Source: Microbacterium hibisci (GTDB taxonomy: Bacteria; Actinomycetota; Actinomycetes; Actinomycetales; Microbacteriaceae). From it: 64,000 bases of DNA. The position numbers and the translations under genes are program-made. The notes under the pieces are model-generated. The model ran no database searches. It was not told the DNA's origin and was given only the letters and a program-made list of their open reading frames with translations. Position 1 is the first letter of the stretch. Each line of letters starts with the position of its first letter. Shown piece after piece: positions 8,384 to 17,743 of this stretch. The stretch covers positions 1-64,000 of the forward strand of contig NZ_JADIJC010000004.1 in the NCBI RefSeq assembly GCF_015278255.1. The letters run 5' to 3'.

Positions 8384-10201
8384 GTGAAACTCCAACGAAG
8401 CTCGAGACGCGCGATCGCCGCAGCAGTGGCGTTCGTCCTGGGGGCGAGTCTCCTCGCCGCTGCACCGGCGGCAGCCGAGACGGCACCCCCACCCCCAATC
8501 GACATCGAACCCGCCGGGCAGCTCCCCCTGTCGGGCAACCTCAACCTGCACGACCCGACCGTGTGGAAGAAGGGCGACACGTACTTCGCGGCGCCGAGCC
8601 ACCGCGGCATCTGGACGGCGCCGTCGCTGGAGGGTCCCTGGACGAACATCGGCAGCGTTCCGACGGCGCCATGGGCGGGCAACGCCGTCTGGGCTCCGCA
8701 TGTTCAGCAGATCGGTGACACGACGTACTACTACTATTCGACCTCCTCGTTCGGAACGAACAACTCCGCGATCGGGCTGAAGACGACCACGACGCCCGAG
8801 ATCCCCTCCAGCTATGTCGACCACGGGAGCGCGATCGTCGCGTCCGGTACCCGGTCGCCCGAGAACAACACGTTCAACGCGATCGACGCCGCGCTGGAGA
8901 AGGACGACGAGGGCAACTGGTGGATGACCTGGGGCTCCCACTACGACGGCATCTTCATTCAGGAGCTCGCCCCCGACATGGTGACTCTGCTCGGCGAGCC
9001 GGTGAAGGTCGCGGACCGTGCGAGCGAACGATTCCCGTGGACCAATCCCAGCTTCAACCGCATCGAGGGCCCCTCGGTGTTCAAGCACGGTGACTGGTTC
9101 TATCTGCTGACCGCGTGGGACTGGTGCTGCCGCGCGAGCGGGAACGACAACACCTACAAGATCGTGGCCGGCCGGTCGAAGGACATCCAAGGCCCCTACC
9201 TCGACAAGAACGGCGTCGATCTCGCTGAGGGCGGGGGGACGATCATCCTCAACAGCCGCGTCGCGCAGGAAGGCGTGACGCCGGAGGGTCTCTACCGGTC
9301 CCCCGGCGCCCCCGACTACTTCCGCGAGGACGGTGAGATCTACCTCACGTATCACGCCCATCGACCGGGCACGGTGATGGGGATCCGTCCGTTCAACTGG
9401 GACGACGGCTGGCCGTTCTTCTACGAGCCCGGGGGTGGCGCGTACGACATCCAGGACCGTGCGCTCTACAGCCTCCGCGTCCAGGCAGGCAGCCTCGCCG
9501 ACCCGAACAGCCTGCAGAACCCCGTGGCCTCCGACAACTGTCTCGCAGCGTCGGACGGCGACCTCATGCTCGCCGAATGCGAGGAGGACAACGCGCAGTA
9601 CTTCCAGCTGCAGCGGAAGGGCGACGGCTTCTACAGCTGGCGGAGCCTGGCGGGCTCGAAGGATGACTGCATCACGATGACCTCGCTCGACGGCACGGTC
9701 GGGACGCCCATCGCGCTGGCCACGTGCGACGACAGCGCCGCGCAGCGGTGGTACTTCGATGACACCGGTCACGGATTCCACCGGCTCGTCGGCGAGGCAT
9801 CCAACCTCGCGCTCGAGGTCTCGGACCCCGGCCTGTCCACCGGGTCCGGCATCGTCGGCGGATTCCGGCGCGATGGCGACCACCAGGCGGGCAACCTGAC
9901 GCAGGCCGCGAAGTGGCCGCCGCAGCAGTGGCGTCTGGAGATGACCTACGACACGGCCGCTCCGACCGTCACCGCTTCGCTCGACCAGCGGCAGCGGCTC
10001 GTGGTCGAGGCGAGCGATGAGATGTCCGGCGTCGAGGTGATCGAGTACCGGATCAGCAAGCCCAACCAGGCCGACGCCGGCTGGCGGGTCTATGAAGGCC
10101 CCGTCCAGATCGATGCCGCCAGCACGCTGACCGTTCGCGCGACCGACGCGGTCGGCAATGTCAGCGACGAGGTCGTCACCAGCAAGCGCGGACTCAGGTA
10201 G
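8384..10201 (+). CDS. Secreted GH43 arabinanase-like protein with beta-trefoil and Ig-like domains
   Basis: 605 residues. A Sec signal peptide covers residues 1-31 (cleavage near AAPAAA-E). The GH43 five-blade propeller spans about 50-370, with the three catalytic acids visible: Asp57 in NLHDPTVWK, Asp168 in FNAIDAALE and Glu228 in NRIEGPSVF. This arrangement fits endo-arabinanases and arabinofuranosidases. Residues about 375-525 look like a ricin-type beta-trefoil (CBM13-like: QYFQLQRKG, QRWYFDDTG, QQWRLEM). The last 70 residues resemble a bacterial Ig-like or chitobiase C-terminal domain. The GTG start has AAGGAAAG upstream. It is the only clearly exported hydrolase of the locus, so it probably releases the oligomers imported by the transporter. 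Confidence 0.86.
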   Translation: MKLQRSSRRAIAAAVAFVLGASLLAAAPAAAETAPPPPIDIEPAGQLPLSGNLNLHDPTVWKKGDTYFAAPSHRGIWTAPSLEGPWTNIGSVPTAPWAGNAVWAPHVQQIGDTTYYYYSTSSFGTNNSAIGLKTTTTPEIPSSYVDHGSAIVASGTRSPENNTFNAIDAALEKDDEGNWWMTWGSHYDGIFIQELAPDMVTLLGEPVKVADRASERFPWTNPSFNRIEGPSVFKHGDWFYLLTAWDWCCRASGNDNTYKIVAGRSKDIQGPYLDKNGVDLAEGGGTIILNSRVAQEGVTPEGLYRSPGAPDYFREDGEIYLTYHAHRPGTVMGIRPFNWDDGWPFFYEPGGGAYDIQDRALYSLRVQAGSLADPNSLQNPVASDNCLAASDGDLMLAECEEDNAQYFQLQRKGDGFYSWRSLAGSKDDCITMTSLDGTVGTPIALATCDDSAAQRWYFDDTGHGFHRLVGEASNLALEVSDPGLSTGSGIVGGFRRDGDHQAGNLTQAAKWPPQQWRLEMTYDTAAPTVTASLDQRQRLVVEASDEMSGVEVIEYRISKPNQADAGWRVYEGPVQIDAASTLTVRATDAVGNVSDEVVTSKRGLR

Positions 10202-10212
10202 GACCGCGATCG

Positions 10213-10243
10213 GAAGGGGCGCCGTGGACAACGGCGCCCCTTC
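10213..10243 (+). terminator. Rho-independent-type terminator after the GH43 gene
   Basis: Perfect 13-bp stem (10213-10225 with 10231-10243) and a GGACA loop, starting 11 bases after the stop codon. Confidence 0.8.
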
Positions 10244-10371
10244 TCGACGCGGGGCATCCGGATCCCGCGCGTCCGGCCGCGCGGCGCCACACCACGCGGA
10301 CCCTGCCGAGTGGTGCTGTTATGCTGGCCGGGCGCTGTCACAGGCGCGCGAACGCCGGGATGCCGGCGTCC

Positions 10372-10445
10372 GGGGCTGTAGTTCAATGGCAGAACTTCTG
10401 CTTCCCAAGCAGACAGCGCGGGTTCGATTCCCGTCAGCCCCTCCA
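10372..10445 (+). tRNA. tRNA-Gly (CCC anticodon), CCA encoded
   Basis: The cloverleaf can be drawn fully. The acceptor stem GGGGCTG (10372-10378) pairs with CAGCCCC (10435-10441), followed by discriminator U and an encoded CCA. The D arm contains TAGTTCAATGGCAGA. The anticodon stem TCTGC/GCAGA encloses loop TTCCCAA, giving anticodon CCC. The T arm GCGGGTTCGATTCCCGT is standard. A -10-like TATGCT lies at 10320-10325. It reads the GGG glycine codon. Confidence 0.96.
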
Positions 10446-10464
10446 CATCGACACGACCACGCCG

Positions 10465-11664
10465 TCACACGCGACCGGTCAGGATCAGGTTCCAGTAGAC
10501 CCAGGGCAGCACATGCCGGTCGAAGAGCCACGACAGCCGGCTTTCGCGATACATCCGCGTGAAGAACGGGATCGTGGGCTTCTGCCGTCCCTGGTCGTCG
10601 AACTCCGCCCACACCACGGTGGATCGCGACACCGTGAACGGGCACACCGCGTAGCCGTCGTAGCGAGCGGTGGGCTCCTTTCCGCGCAACACCTTCTTGA
10701 TGTTCTTCGCCGCCACCCACGTCTGCTTGCGGAGGGCGCCCCCGCACTTCGAGTTGGTGGTCGCCGCCGCGTCTCCCAGAGCCCACACGTTCGGGAATCG
10801 CGGATGCCGCAGCGTGCGCGGATCCACCTCGACGAAGCCGCCCGATACTCCGGGCACGGCAAGCGACGACGCTTTGAGCCAGTCGGGCGCCGACTGCGGC
10901 GGCTCGACGTTGAGCACGTCGTAGTGCAGGTGCTCCGGACCGTCGGGACCGCCCAGCACCACCTCCTGCGCATCCGCGTCCACGCGCAGCAGTACGCTCT
11001 GCGTGCGCAGCTCGATCTCGTACTCGGCGATCTTGCGCTCCAGTTCGCGATCGAAGGGCGCGAGGAAGGGGGTCCGCGTCGGCACGACCATCACCACGCG
11101 GATGGCGTCGAGCACTCCGGTCGCCCGCCAGTAGTCGCACGCCTGGTACATCGGCTTCTGCGCGGCGCCGGCGCACGACGCGGGCCCGTCGGGCTGCGTG
11201 AAGACGACCGTCCCCTCCTTCACGTCGCGCAGCAGCGAGGAGGCCTTCTTCGCCAGTTCGAATTCGTAGTGGGATGCCGCCGACGGCGTCCGCAGCGCAT
11301 CCACCAGTCCCGGCACGCGGTCCCAGTCGAGCTGGATGCCGGGACAGACGACCAGCTGGTCATAGGTGAGCCGGTCTCCGCCTTCGAGCAGGACGGCATC
11401 GCTTTCGGGTTGGACCGAGGCGACGGCATCCTGGATCCACCGCACACCCTTCGGCATCACGTCGCGCTGCGGACGCACCGTGATGCTCGCGGGCGCCGTG
11501 CCGCCTGCGACGTGCGAGAACAGCGGCTTGTAGAGGTGCTCCTCACGCGGCTCGACGATGGCGATGTCGTCGACGCCGGCGTTTCGCAGGCGTGCGGCGA
11601 TCGAGATGCCGCCGTTGCCACCTCCGATGACGATGACACGGTGGTGCGCGGTGTTGTCGGTCAC
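10465..11664 (-). CDS. Type II sulfide:quinone oxidoreductase-like flavoprotein
   Basis: 399 residues. The FAD-binding fingerprint VIVIGGGNGGISIAARL is at residues 10-26, and a second nucleotide motif NVWALGDAA at 292-300. The sequence around Cys164, ASCAGAAQKPMY, matches the redox-active cysteine segment of type II (mitochondrial-like) sulfide:quinone reductases. Further cysteines are at 176 and 307 (NSKCGGA). Such enzymes pass electrons from sulfide to quinone and make persulfide. The GTG start has GGGAGG upstream. The gene stands alone, convergent with the tRNA. A general NAD(P)/FAD oxidoreductase role cannot be excluded, since the partner of Cys164 is not certain. Confidence 0.82.
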   Translation of the reverse strand: MTDNTAHHRVIVIGGGNGGISIAARLRNAGVDDIAIVEPREEHLYKPLFSHVAGGTAPASITVRPQRDVMPKGVRWIQDAVASVQPESDAVLLEGGDRLTYDQLVVCPGIQLDWDRVPGLVDALRTPSAASHYEFELAKKASSLLRDVKEGTVVFTQPDGPASCAGAAQKPMYQACDYWRATGVLDAIRVVMVVPTRTPFLAPFDRELERKIAEYEIELRTQSVLLRVDADAQEVVLGGPDGPEHLHYDVLNVEPPQSAPDWLKASSLAVPGVSGGFVEVDPRTLRHPRFPNVWALGDAAATTNSKCGGALRKQTWVAAKNIKKVLRGKEPTARYDGYAVCPFTVSRSTVVWAEFDDQGRQKPTIPFFTRMYRESRLSWLFDRHVLPWVYWNLILTGRV

Positions 11665-11915
11665 GATCCCTCCCCGATCGAGGCGTCGGCGCTGGCGGGA
11701 TCGGCGATGGCGCCGGCCGCGAAGGCGTCCGTTGTCCGTGGCGCCGAGGCTAGGTGCGACGATCGCCCTCCGCAGGGGGCTTGTGCCCAGCGCCGCGGCG
11801 TCGCATGATGCCCGGCGCGGCCGACGGCGGCGGGCGGGTCGACCGGTGTGCTGCGCTAGTGTGGGCGAACGACCCGCTCCCCGCGCCGACGCGCGGGCCG
11901 TTCGCCCCCTCTCCT

Positions 11916-14018
11916 ATGACTCCCGCGATCGCCGCCCACGAATACTCCCCCTGGGACTTCTGGAGCGAGGCGAGCCCCGCCGAACGCGAGGCGCAGCTCG
12001 CCCTCCAGGAGACCGTCGTCGCCGGCCGGAAGGATCACCGGCTCGGCGAGCAGTGCTTCATCTCCGAGCTCGCGTCGGTCGACAACGACTCTCTTCGTCT
12101 CGGCGACCGCACGTACGTCGCCGCCGGCGCCTATCTGACCGGAGACCTCGATGCCGGCGCCGACTGCAGCATCAACCCGTACACCGTGATCCGCGGGCGC
12201 GTCCGCATGGGCGACGGCGTGCGCATCGGGGCGCACACGTCGATACTCGGCTTCAATCACTCGATGGAGTCGGGCACGCCCGTCTTCCGCCAGCCGCTGA
12301 CGTCCAAGGGCATCGAGATCGGCGACGACGTCTGGATCGGCTCCCACGTCGTGATCCTCGACGGCATCCGGGTCGGGTCCCACTCGGTGCTCGCGGCGAG
12401 CGCCGTGGTCACGAAGGACGTGCCCGACGGAGCCGTCGTCGGCGGGAACCCTGCGCGCTTCATCCGCTGGCGGGTCGAGCCCGACGACACCGGCATCGCG
12501 CCCGACGCAGCGGCCGACGCCGCAGCCCGTGGCACGACGGGTGCGACCACAGCGACCCCGATGACGAACGCACCGCGCGCGGATGCCGAGTCCGGAGCGG
12601 CGGAGACGGATGCCGCAGCCCCGCGCGCGAACGCGTCGCCCCTGCTCTCCGCGCACGCGGGGCCTGCTCCCGCCGTCTTCGAGACCCGGGCAGCGGCAGC
12701 CTCCGAGTCCGCGCCGACCGTCGCAGGCGCGACGGACGCCGACGCGGAGCCGGACCGCTCCGGCCCGGACGCCGACCTCGCTGCCTCGACCATCGCCGGC
12801 TCACCCACCGTCGCCGGCCGCGCCACGGCCCCCACCTCCGCTCCCGCGGCGAGCACCAGCCGACCCGCGGCGAGCGCCGTTGCACCCCTGGCGAGCGCCG
12901 GCGGCTCCGGGATGAGCGCCGGCGCACCCGCGGACGACCTCGCCGGCCTCGCGGAGCGCGTGGCCGAGCTCGCCGCACGCGCACGGGACGAGGCATCCGC
13001 CCTCCTCGATCGCGCCTGGCGCGACGACCTGGGGCTCTTCACCGACCGCCCTGGTGCCGCACCCACGGTGCGCGCGCAGGGCGACGCCGTGGAGATCGCC
13101 GATCTGCTGCTGGGCACGGCGCCGACGCAGGCATCGGCCGCCGACCAGATCCGGCGGCTGCAGGAGTGGCAGGATCCGTCGACCGGCGCGGTGGCGCCTC
13201 TCGATGCGGAGGGACGCCAGCAGGAGGGCCTCGGCTTCTCGCACGGCGACGTCGCGTACCACGTGCTGAGTACCGGATACGCGCTGGATCTGCTGGGTTC
13301 GGCGTTCCCCGCTCCCCTCACGTGGGTGACGGCCGCGACGCCCGAGCGGGTCGTCGCGTTCTGCGAGAGTCTGCCGTGGGCCACCGACGCATGGGGCGCC
13401 GGCCACCACATCGACGGGTTCGGCACCGCGCTGCTGTGGACACGGCGGGCGGGGCATCCGATTCCCTCCGGTGTGGAGGAGGCGCTGTTCGGCTGGCTGC
13501 TCCTGAACACCGACCCGCAGAGCGGGATGTGGGGCGCGGCCGCGCCCGACGGCGACCTGCTGCCGATCGTGAACGGGTTCTACCGCGCCTCGCGCGGCAC
13601 CTTCGCGCAGTTCGGCGTGCCCGTCCCGCGCCCGGAACGCGTCGTCGACACGGTGCTGCGCCACGCACGCGAACCCCGCTGGTTCACCACGGGCGCGCGC
13701 AACGCCTGCAATGTGCTCGACATCGCGCATCCCCTCTGGCTCACCCGCGCGACGGGCTATCGCGGCGACGAGGTGCGCGAGCTCGCCGGTCGCCTGCTGG
13801 CGGATGCCGTCGCCACGTGGGTGCCGGGCGCCGGGTTCTCGTTCCGCGAGCCCAGCCCCGCCGCGCGAGGACTCGCCGAGACCGAGCCCGGCCTGCAGGG
13901 CACCGAGATGTGGCTCGCGATCATCTGGTACCTCGCCGATCTGGCGGGCGTGTCGGGTGCGCTCGGCTATCGTCCGCGCGGCGTGCACCGGCCGGAGCCG
14001 GCGGCCTCGCTGCGGTAG
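11916..14018 (+). CDS. Hexapeptide acyltransferase fused to an alpha/alpha-toroid-like domain
   Basis: 700 residues from the ATG at 11916. Residues about 50-185 form a left-handed beta-helix acyltransferase: NPYTVIRGRVRMGDGVRIGAHT, a likely catalytic His115 in FNHSMESG, and the closing GNPARFIR, as in maltose/galactoside O-acetyltransferases. Residues about 190-340 are a very Ala/Thr/Pro-rich low-complexity linker. Residues about 345-690 are helical, with repeated Trp/Gly motifs (WQDPSTGAVAPL, DPQSGMWGAA, TGARNACNVLDIAHPLW) like terpene-cyclase/glycosidase-type toroids. No ribosome site precedes the ATG, and an in-frame start at 11754 is possible but gives a poor N-terminus. It probably acetylates a glycan or metabolite; the toroid's role is unknown. 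Confidence 0.72.
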   Translation: MTPAIAAHEYSPWDFWSEASPAEREAQLALQETVVAGRKDHRLGEQCFISELASVDNDSLRLGDRTYVAAGAYLTGDLDAGADCSINPYTVIRGRVRMGDGVRIGAHTSILGFNHSMESGTPVFRQPLTSKGIEIGDDVWIGSHVVILDGIRVGSHSVLAASAVVTKDVPDGAVVGGNPARFIRWRVEPDDTGIAPDAAADAAARGTTGATTATPMTNAPRADAESGAAETDAAAPRANASPLLSAHAGPAPAVFETRAAAASESAPTVAGATDADAEPDRSGPDADLAASTIAGSPTVAGRATAPTSAPAASTSRPAASAVAPLASAGGSGMSAGAPADDLAGLAERVAELAARARDEASALLDRAWRDDLGLFTDRPGAAPTVRAQGDAVEIADLLLGTAPTQASAADQIRRLQEWQDPSTGAVAPLDAEGRQQEGLGFSHGDVAYHVLSTGYALDLLGSAFPAPLTWVTAATPERVVAFCESLPWATDAWGAGHHIDGFGTALLWTRRAGHPIPSGVEEALFGWLLLNTDPQSGMWGAAAPDGDLLPIVNGFYRASRGTFAQFGVPVPRPERVVDTVLRHAREPRWFTTGARNACNVLDIAHPLWLTRATGYRGDEVRELAGRLLADAVATWVPGAGFSFREPSPAARGLAETEPGLQGTEMWLAIIWYLADLAGVSGALGYRPRGVHRPEPAASLR

Positions 14019-14049
14019 CGCCGGCGCGACGCCCCGGTAGGGTCGAGCG

Positions 14050-14835
14050 ATGCGCGCGATCCCCGACAGCCTCGACCCCGACGTCGTCGCCGAGATCGAC
14101 CGGCGCCTGGCGACGGTGGCAGCCGAGCACCGCGTGCGGATCCCCTGGGCGATCGAGAGCGGCAGCCGGGCGTGGGGCTTCCCCTCACCGGACAGCGACT
14201 ACGACTGCCGCTTCCTGTTCGTGCGGGATCGGGACGGGTATCTCTCGCTGTGGCCGGCGCGCGACGTCATCGAGACGCCGCTCGACAAGACCTTCGACGT
14301 CAACGGCTGGGATCTCGCGAAGGCGCTCCGCCTCATCGCCAAGGGCAATGCGACCGCGATCGAGTGGCTCCGCTCGCCGATCGTGTACGCGGGCGAGCCG
14401 TCGTTCCGCGACGACGTCCTGTCGTTCGCGGCGGCCGTGGTGGAGCGCGCGGCGGTCGGTCGTCACTACCTGCACGTCGCCCGGCACCAGCAGGCGGGTC
14501 CGGCCTCGCTGAAGCGCTTCTTCTACGTGCTGCGCCCCGCCGCCGCGCTCCGCTGGCTGGCCGACCACCCCGACGACGCCGTCCCGCCCATGGATCTGCC
14601 GACGCTCCTGTCGGAGAGCACCGCGGAGTCGGCGGTGACGGATGCCGCGACCGAGCTGATCGCCCTCAAGTCGGTGACCCGCGAGATGGGGGCCGGCGCC
14701 GCGCCCCGCGTGCTGGAGCGCTTCGTCGCCGCCGAGCTCGAGCGCGCCGAGGCCTACGAGTCGATGCCGCCGGCGAAGGACCCGTCGGAGACGCAGGCGC
14801 GGGCCGATGCGCTGTTCCGGCGGCTCGTAGGCTGA
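14050..14835 (+). CDS. RlaP-type nucleotidyltransferase (PF10127 family)
   Basis: 261 residues. The nucleotidyltransferase signature is GSRAWGF at 38-44, followed by carboxylates in PDSDYDCRF (Asp50, Asp52), which would bind two metals. The family (predicted nucleotidyltransferase, Nuc-transf) includes RlaP proteins associated with RNA repair operons, although no RNA ligase is nearby. The ATG at 14050 is 31 bases after the acyltransferase gene. The substrate is not known. Confidence 0.8.
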   Translation: MRAIPDSLDPDVVAEIDRRLATVAAEHRVRIPWAIESGSRAWGFPSPDSDYDCRFLFVRDRDGYLSLWPARDVIETPLDKTFDVNGWDLAKALRLIAKGNATAIEWLRSPIVYAGEPSFRDDVLSFAAAVVERAAVGRHYLHVARHQQAGPASLKRFFYVLRPAAALRWLADHPDDAVPPMDLPTLLSESTAESAVTDAATELIALKSVTREMGAGAAPRVLERFVAAELERAEAYESMPPAKDPSETQARADALFRRLVG

Positions 14836-14892
14836 GCCCGCACGGCGGGCAGGCCGACCGGGCGTCGCGGGCGTCGCGGCCCGAACGACGAC

Positions 14893-15507
14893 CTAGTCTC
14901 CTGCGCTGGGCGGCATCGCGTCCCGGTCCGGCCGCAGTGTGGCCGTGTCGACGCGCGGATCGTTGCGCAGCTGCCGGAACAGCGGCAGCTCGGCCGCGAT
15001 CACGAGCGAGTCGGGGTAGAGGAGTGCACCCCAGGCGAGGCATCCGTCCGCATCCCACGCGAATTCGGGGATCCGGTGTTCGGCGCGGACGTCGTCGGGG
15101 GTGAGATCGGCTTCGAAGTAGTCCTCGCCGTGAACGCGTACCGGTGCGTCGGTGAACGGGGTCTCACCCGCGTAGCCCACCCAACGAAGGCATCGCAGCG
15201 CTCGATCGCCGATCGCGTCGCGGAGCGCCTGAGCGGTGTCGTCGTCGAGCACCCCCATGGACGCCACGAGGTCGCGGACTTCGGGCTTCTCCTCGGCGAC
15301 GCGGTCGGCGACCTCGAACCAGCTCAGCGACGCGGGCTGCTCTTCGACGTCCACGAAACGCGACCACCGCACCACGTCGTCGCCGGTCGGCAGCGACGGG
15401 TCGCGAAACGGAAGGTACAGCCGCAGCATCGGCAGCGCGCGGTGCGACCGAGGGATGTAGCTGCGCGCCGCGGTGGGGCATCCGTCGTCTTCATAGCCGC
15501 GGGTCAT
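14893..15507 (-). CDS. Hypothetical protein
   Basis: 204 residues, soluble, acidic and rich in Trp and Arg; no motif is recognised. Notable stretches are PMLRLYLPFRDPSLPTGDDVVRWSRFVDVEE and a C-terminal DADGCLAWGALLYPDSLVIAAELPLFRQLR. It has good codon use for this genome (G/C-rich third positions) and no overlapping competing gene. The start at 15507 (MTRGYEDDG) is the most upstream reasonable ATG; MLRLYLPF further in is an alternative. It stands alone between convergent and divergent neighbours. Confidence 0.55.
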   Translation of the reverse strand: MTRGYEDDGCPTAARSYIPRSHRALPMLRLYLPFRDPSLPTGDDVVRWSRFVDVEEQPASLSWFEVADRVAEEKPEVRDLVASMGVLDDDTAQALRDAIGDRALRCLRWVGYAGETPFTDAPVRVHGEDYFEADLTPDDVRAEHRIPEFAWDADGCLAWGALLYPDSLVIAAELPLFRQLRNDPRVDTATLRPDRDAMPPSAGD

Positions 15508-15566
15508 CGCTCCACGGTAGCCGGACGTGGCGCCGGCGCGGGACGGCCGGTGGATGCCTCACTGGG

Positions 15567-16106
15567 ATGATGGACAGCATGCTGCAAGCGCTCGCCCTCC
15601 CCGCCGATCTGACGCTGCGCGGAGGGCAGGTGGCGCTGCGACGGGCCGAGATGGGTGACCTGCACGCGCTGATGAGGCTGCTGTCGGACGACCCGATCAG
15701 CGCCGCTCGAGGCGACGTGGATGCCGACGCGGACCAAGACGCGTACGCGTCTGGACTGTCGCGGATCATCGCGGATGCCTCCAACGAGCTGATCGTCGCG
15801 GTCGATGCCCACCGCCGCGTGATCGCGATGCTGCAGTTGACGGCGATCCCCGGGGTGGCCCGCCGCGGCAGCACTCGCCTCCTCGTCGAGGCGGTGCGGG
15901 TGGCCGGCGACCACCGTTCGGCGGGACTGGGAAGCGCCATGATGCGCTGGGTCACCGAGGTCGCGGCCCCCGCCTGCGGCGCCACGCTCGTGCAGCTCAC
16001 GTCGGATCGCCAGCGTCATGACGCTCACCGCTTCTACCTGCGGCTGGGCTTCGTCGACTCCCATGTCGGGTTCAAGTACCACGTCGCGGGGAGCGTGATG
16101 ACGTGA
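15567..16106 (+). CDS. GNAT-family N-acetyltransferase
   Basis: 179 residues. The acetyl-CoA pyrophosphate-binding loop is seen as DHRSAGLGSAMM (115-126), and the C-terminal beta-bulge region as RFYLRLGFVDSHVGF. The family moves an acetyl group from acetyl-CoA to an amine; the acceptor is unknown. Met1, Met2 or Met5 could be the true start. The TGA overlaps the GTG start of the TPR gene (16103) by four bases, so the two are translationally coupled. Confidence 0.85.
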   Translation: MMDSMLQALALPADLTLRGGQVALRRAEMGDLHALMRLLSDDPISAARGDVDADADQDAYASGLSRIIADASNELIVAVDAHRRVIAMLQLTAIPGVARRGSTRLLVEAVRVAGDHRSAGLGSAMMRWVTEVAAPACGATLVQLTSDRQRHDAHRFYLRLGFVDSHVGFKYHVAGSVMT

Positions 16107-16588
16107 CCGACGAGGCGAACTGGACTGCCCGTGTCGAGGCCTTCTGGGCGACGTTCGACGACAGCGACCCGGCCGGCATGCTCGCGAAGATGCGCGCACT
16201 CGTGGATCAACGCGCTCCCGGCGACGCGCGCGCACTCGCGGAGTGGGGCGGTGTGCACGACGCGCTCGGCCTCGAGGAGGAAGCGGTCGAACCCTATCGT
16301 CGTGCCCTCGCAACGGGTCTCGATGCCGTCGAGGAGCATCAGGTCACACTGCAGCTGGCAAGCACGCTCCGCAACCTCGGCCAGCACGAGCAGGCAATCG
16401 CACTGCTGGAAGGCCTCGATGCGCCGGAGCTGGGCGGCGCGCCCGCAGCGTTCCTCGCCCTCGCGCTTCATAGCGCGGGCCGCGCGGACGAAGCCCTCGA
16501 GGTGGCACTCACCGCGTTGGCACCACACCTCCCGCTCTACAACCGCGCCGTGCTCGCGTACGCCGCCGAGCTGACGGACCAGGACTGA
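16103..16588 (+). CDS. Tetratricopeptide-repeat protein
   Basis: 161 residues made of helical pairs matching TPR consensus: ALAEWGGVHDALGLEEEAVEPYRRALATG, LASTLRNLGQHEQAIALLEG and LALALHSAGRADEALEVALTAL. It resembles the small TPR_5-like proteins common in actinobacteria. The GTG start is set by the GTGA overlap with the acetyltransferase gene. It probably mediates protein contacts; no partner beyond the coupled acetyltransferase is suggested. Confidence 0.8.
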   Translation: MTDEANWTARVEAFWATFDDSDPAGMLAKMRALVDQRAPGDARALAEWGGVHDALGLEEEAVEPYRRALATGLDAVEEHQVTLQLASTLRNLGQHEQAIALLEGLDAPELGGAPAAFLALALHSAGRADEALEVALTALAPHLPLYNRAVLAYAAELTDQD

Positions 16589-16795
16589 CGACCGAGGCGT
16601 GACGGGGCGGGCGCGCGGGGCGCGCTCGACGTCTGGCGCCGCGTAGCCTGTCAGTGCGTATACCGCGCGTCGTTTCGCGCGTGCCGGCTGCGGGCCTGCC
16701 GGATCGTCGGCATCCGCGGGTACCACCGAAGATCATCGGCACCTGCACCGCGATGGCGACCGCCGGCGCGTGGTGCGCCAGAAAGGACGACGGCA

Positions 16796-17425
16796 TTGCG
16801 TGACGGCATCCCGTGGGGCAGGCCCACGGTCGACTGGATCCCGCTCCCACCGTTCGGGCTGGGGCAGCGTGCGGTGTTCGTCCGAGCCCTCGCGCAGCAC
16901 GTGCAGATGCTCGACGACGGGCCGGATGTCGTCACCCGTGCGCTTGTGGACGCGCTCCTGTCTGCGTCGGGCCAGGGTGAGCAGCTGTCGCGACTGGAGT
17001 TCGACGTCGCCGTCTCCACCTTCTTCCCCGCTCCGTGGACGCCGGAGGCCTTCGCGTCCGCGCTCGACCGGCATCGGCCTGCGCAGTGGAATCCGCGCGT
17101 GAGCGGGCAGACCTGGCGATGGCTGTACGACCCGGAGTACGAGGCTTCGCCTCGTCCCGGCGGCGGGTGGAACATCGTCCGCAACGAGCGCGGCCGGATC
17201 GACCGGTATTCGCTGCCCCACGACGGGGACCTCGTTCTGGAATGGATGGACGTCTTCACCCTCCGCCATCACAACGTCGAGTTCGGTGAGGAGCGCCGCG
17301 CCTTTGTGATGGCGTCGCTGGCGCCCGCCGTCGCCGCCGTTCGTGCGAGCGACCGGGTGGAGCAGGCATACGCGGTCTACGAGTTCTGGCGCGAGCACCT
17401 GCGCGAGGCGCTGGACGGCGTGTAG
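16796..17425 (+). CDS. Hypothetical protein
   Basis: 209 residues, soluble, with no recognised domain. It contains two aromatic-rich segments, TWRWLYDPEYEASPRPGGGWNIV and LVLEWMDVFTLRHHNVEFGEERRAFV. The start is a TTG at 16796, chosen because an AAAGGA site lies eight bases upstream. The ATG at 16753 is in another frame that stops at once. The 207 bases before it show no other gene. Confidence 0.55.
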   Translation: MRDGIPWGRPTVDWIPLPPFGLGQRAVFVRALAQHVQMLDDGPDVVTRALVDALLSASGQGEQLSRLEFDVAVSTFFPAPWTPEAFASALDRHRPAQWNPRVSGQTWRWLYDPEYEASPRPGGGWNIVRNERGRIDRYSLPHDGDLVLEWMDVFTLRHHNVEFGEERRAFVMASLAPAVAAVRASDRVEQAYAVYEFWREHLREALDGV

Positions 17426-17500
17426 CGGTCGGCCGCGCTCGCGCACCTCCCACGGGCAGTCCGGGGTCTGTCTGGGTTCGGTGAGACGACTTCGCGCCTG

Positions 17501-17506
17501 CATAAT
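17501..17506 (+). promoter_or_regulatory. -10 element of the 56-residue protein gene
   Basis: CATAAT lies seven bases before the ATG at 17514, so transcription would start at or next to the start codon. This gives a leaderless or nearly leaderless mRNA, common in actinobacteria. Confidence 0.5.
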
Positions 17507-17513
17507 CGCGAGT

Positions 17514-17684
17514 ATGAGCGATTCGGTTCTTAAGCCCGGAGCAGATGTCGTCACGCCCCGGGGCCGTGGCCACGTCGTCGACGTGCGCGCGACTCCATCG
17601 GGGAAGTTCGTCATCGGAGTCGAGGACGAGGACGGCGAGGTGAGGTACTTCACCGAGAAGGCGGTCAGCCTCGCCTCCGCGTAG
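17514..17684 (+). CDS. Small (56 aa) SH3-barrel-like protein
   Basis: A 56-residue protein whose pattern of short beta strands (DVVTPRGRGHVVDVRA, GKFVIGVEDEDGEVRYFTEKAVSLA) resembles small SH3/KOW-like barrels. These often bind nucleic acid or act as domain partners. The ATG at 17514 sits right after a CATAAT -10 element. Function unknown. Confidence 0.6.
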   Translation: MSDSVLKPGADVVTPRGRGHVVDVRATPSGKFVIGVEDEDGEVRYFTEKAVSLASA

Positions 17685-17743
17685 ACGCACGCTCCGACTG
17701 GGCACCGCGGCGCGATGTCGGCGGTTGTTCGTATCTTTGTTCT

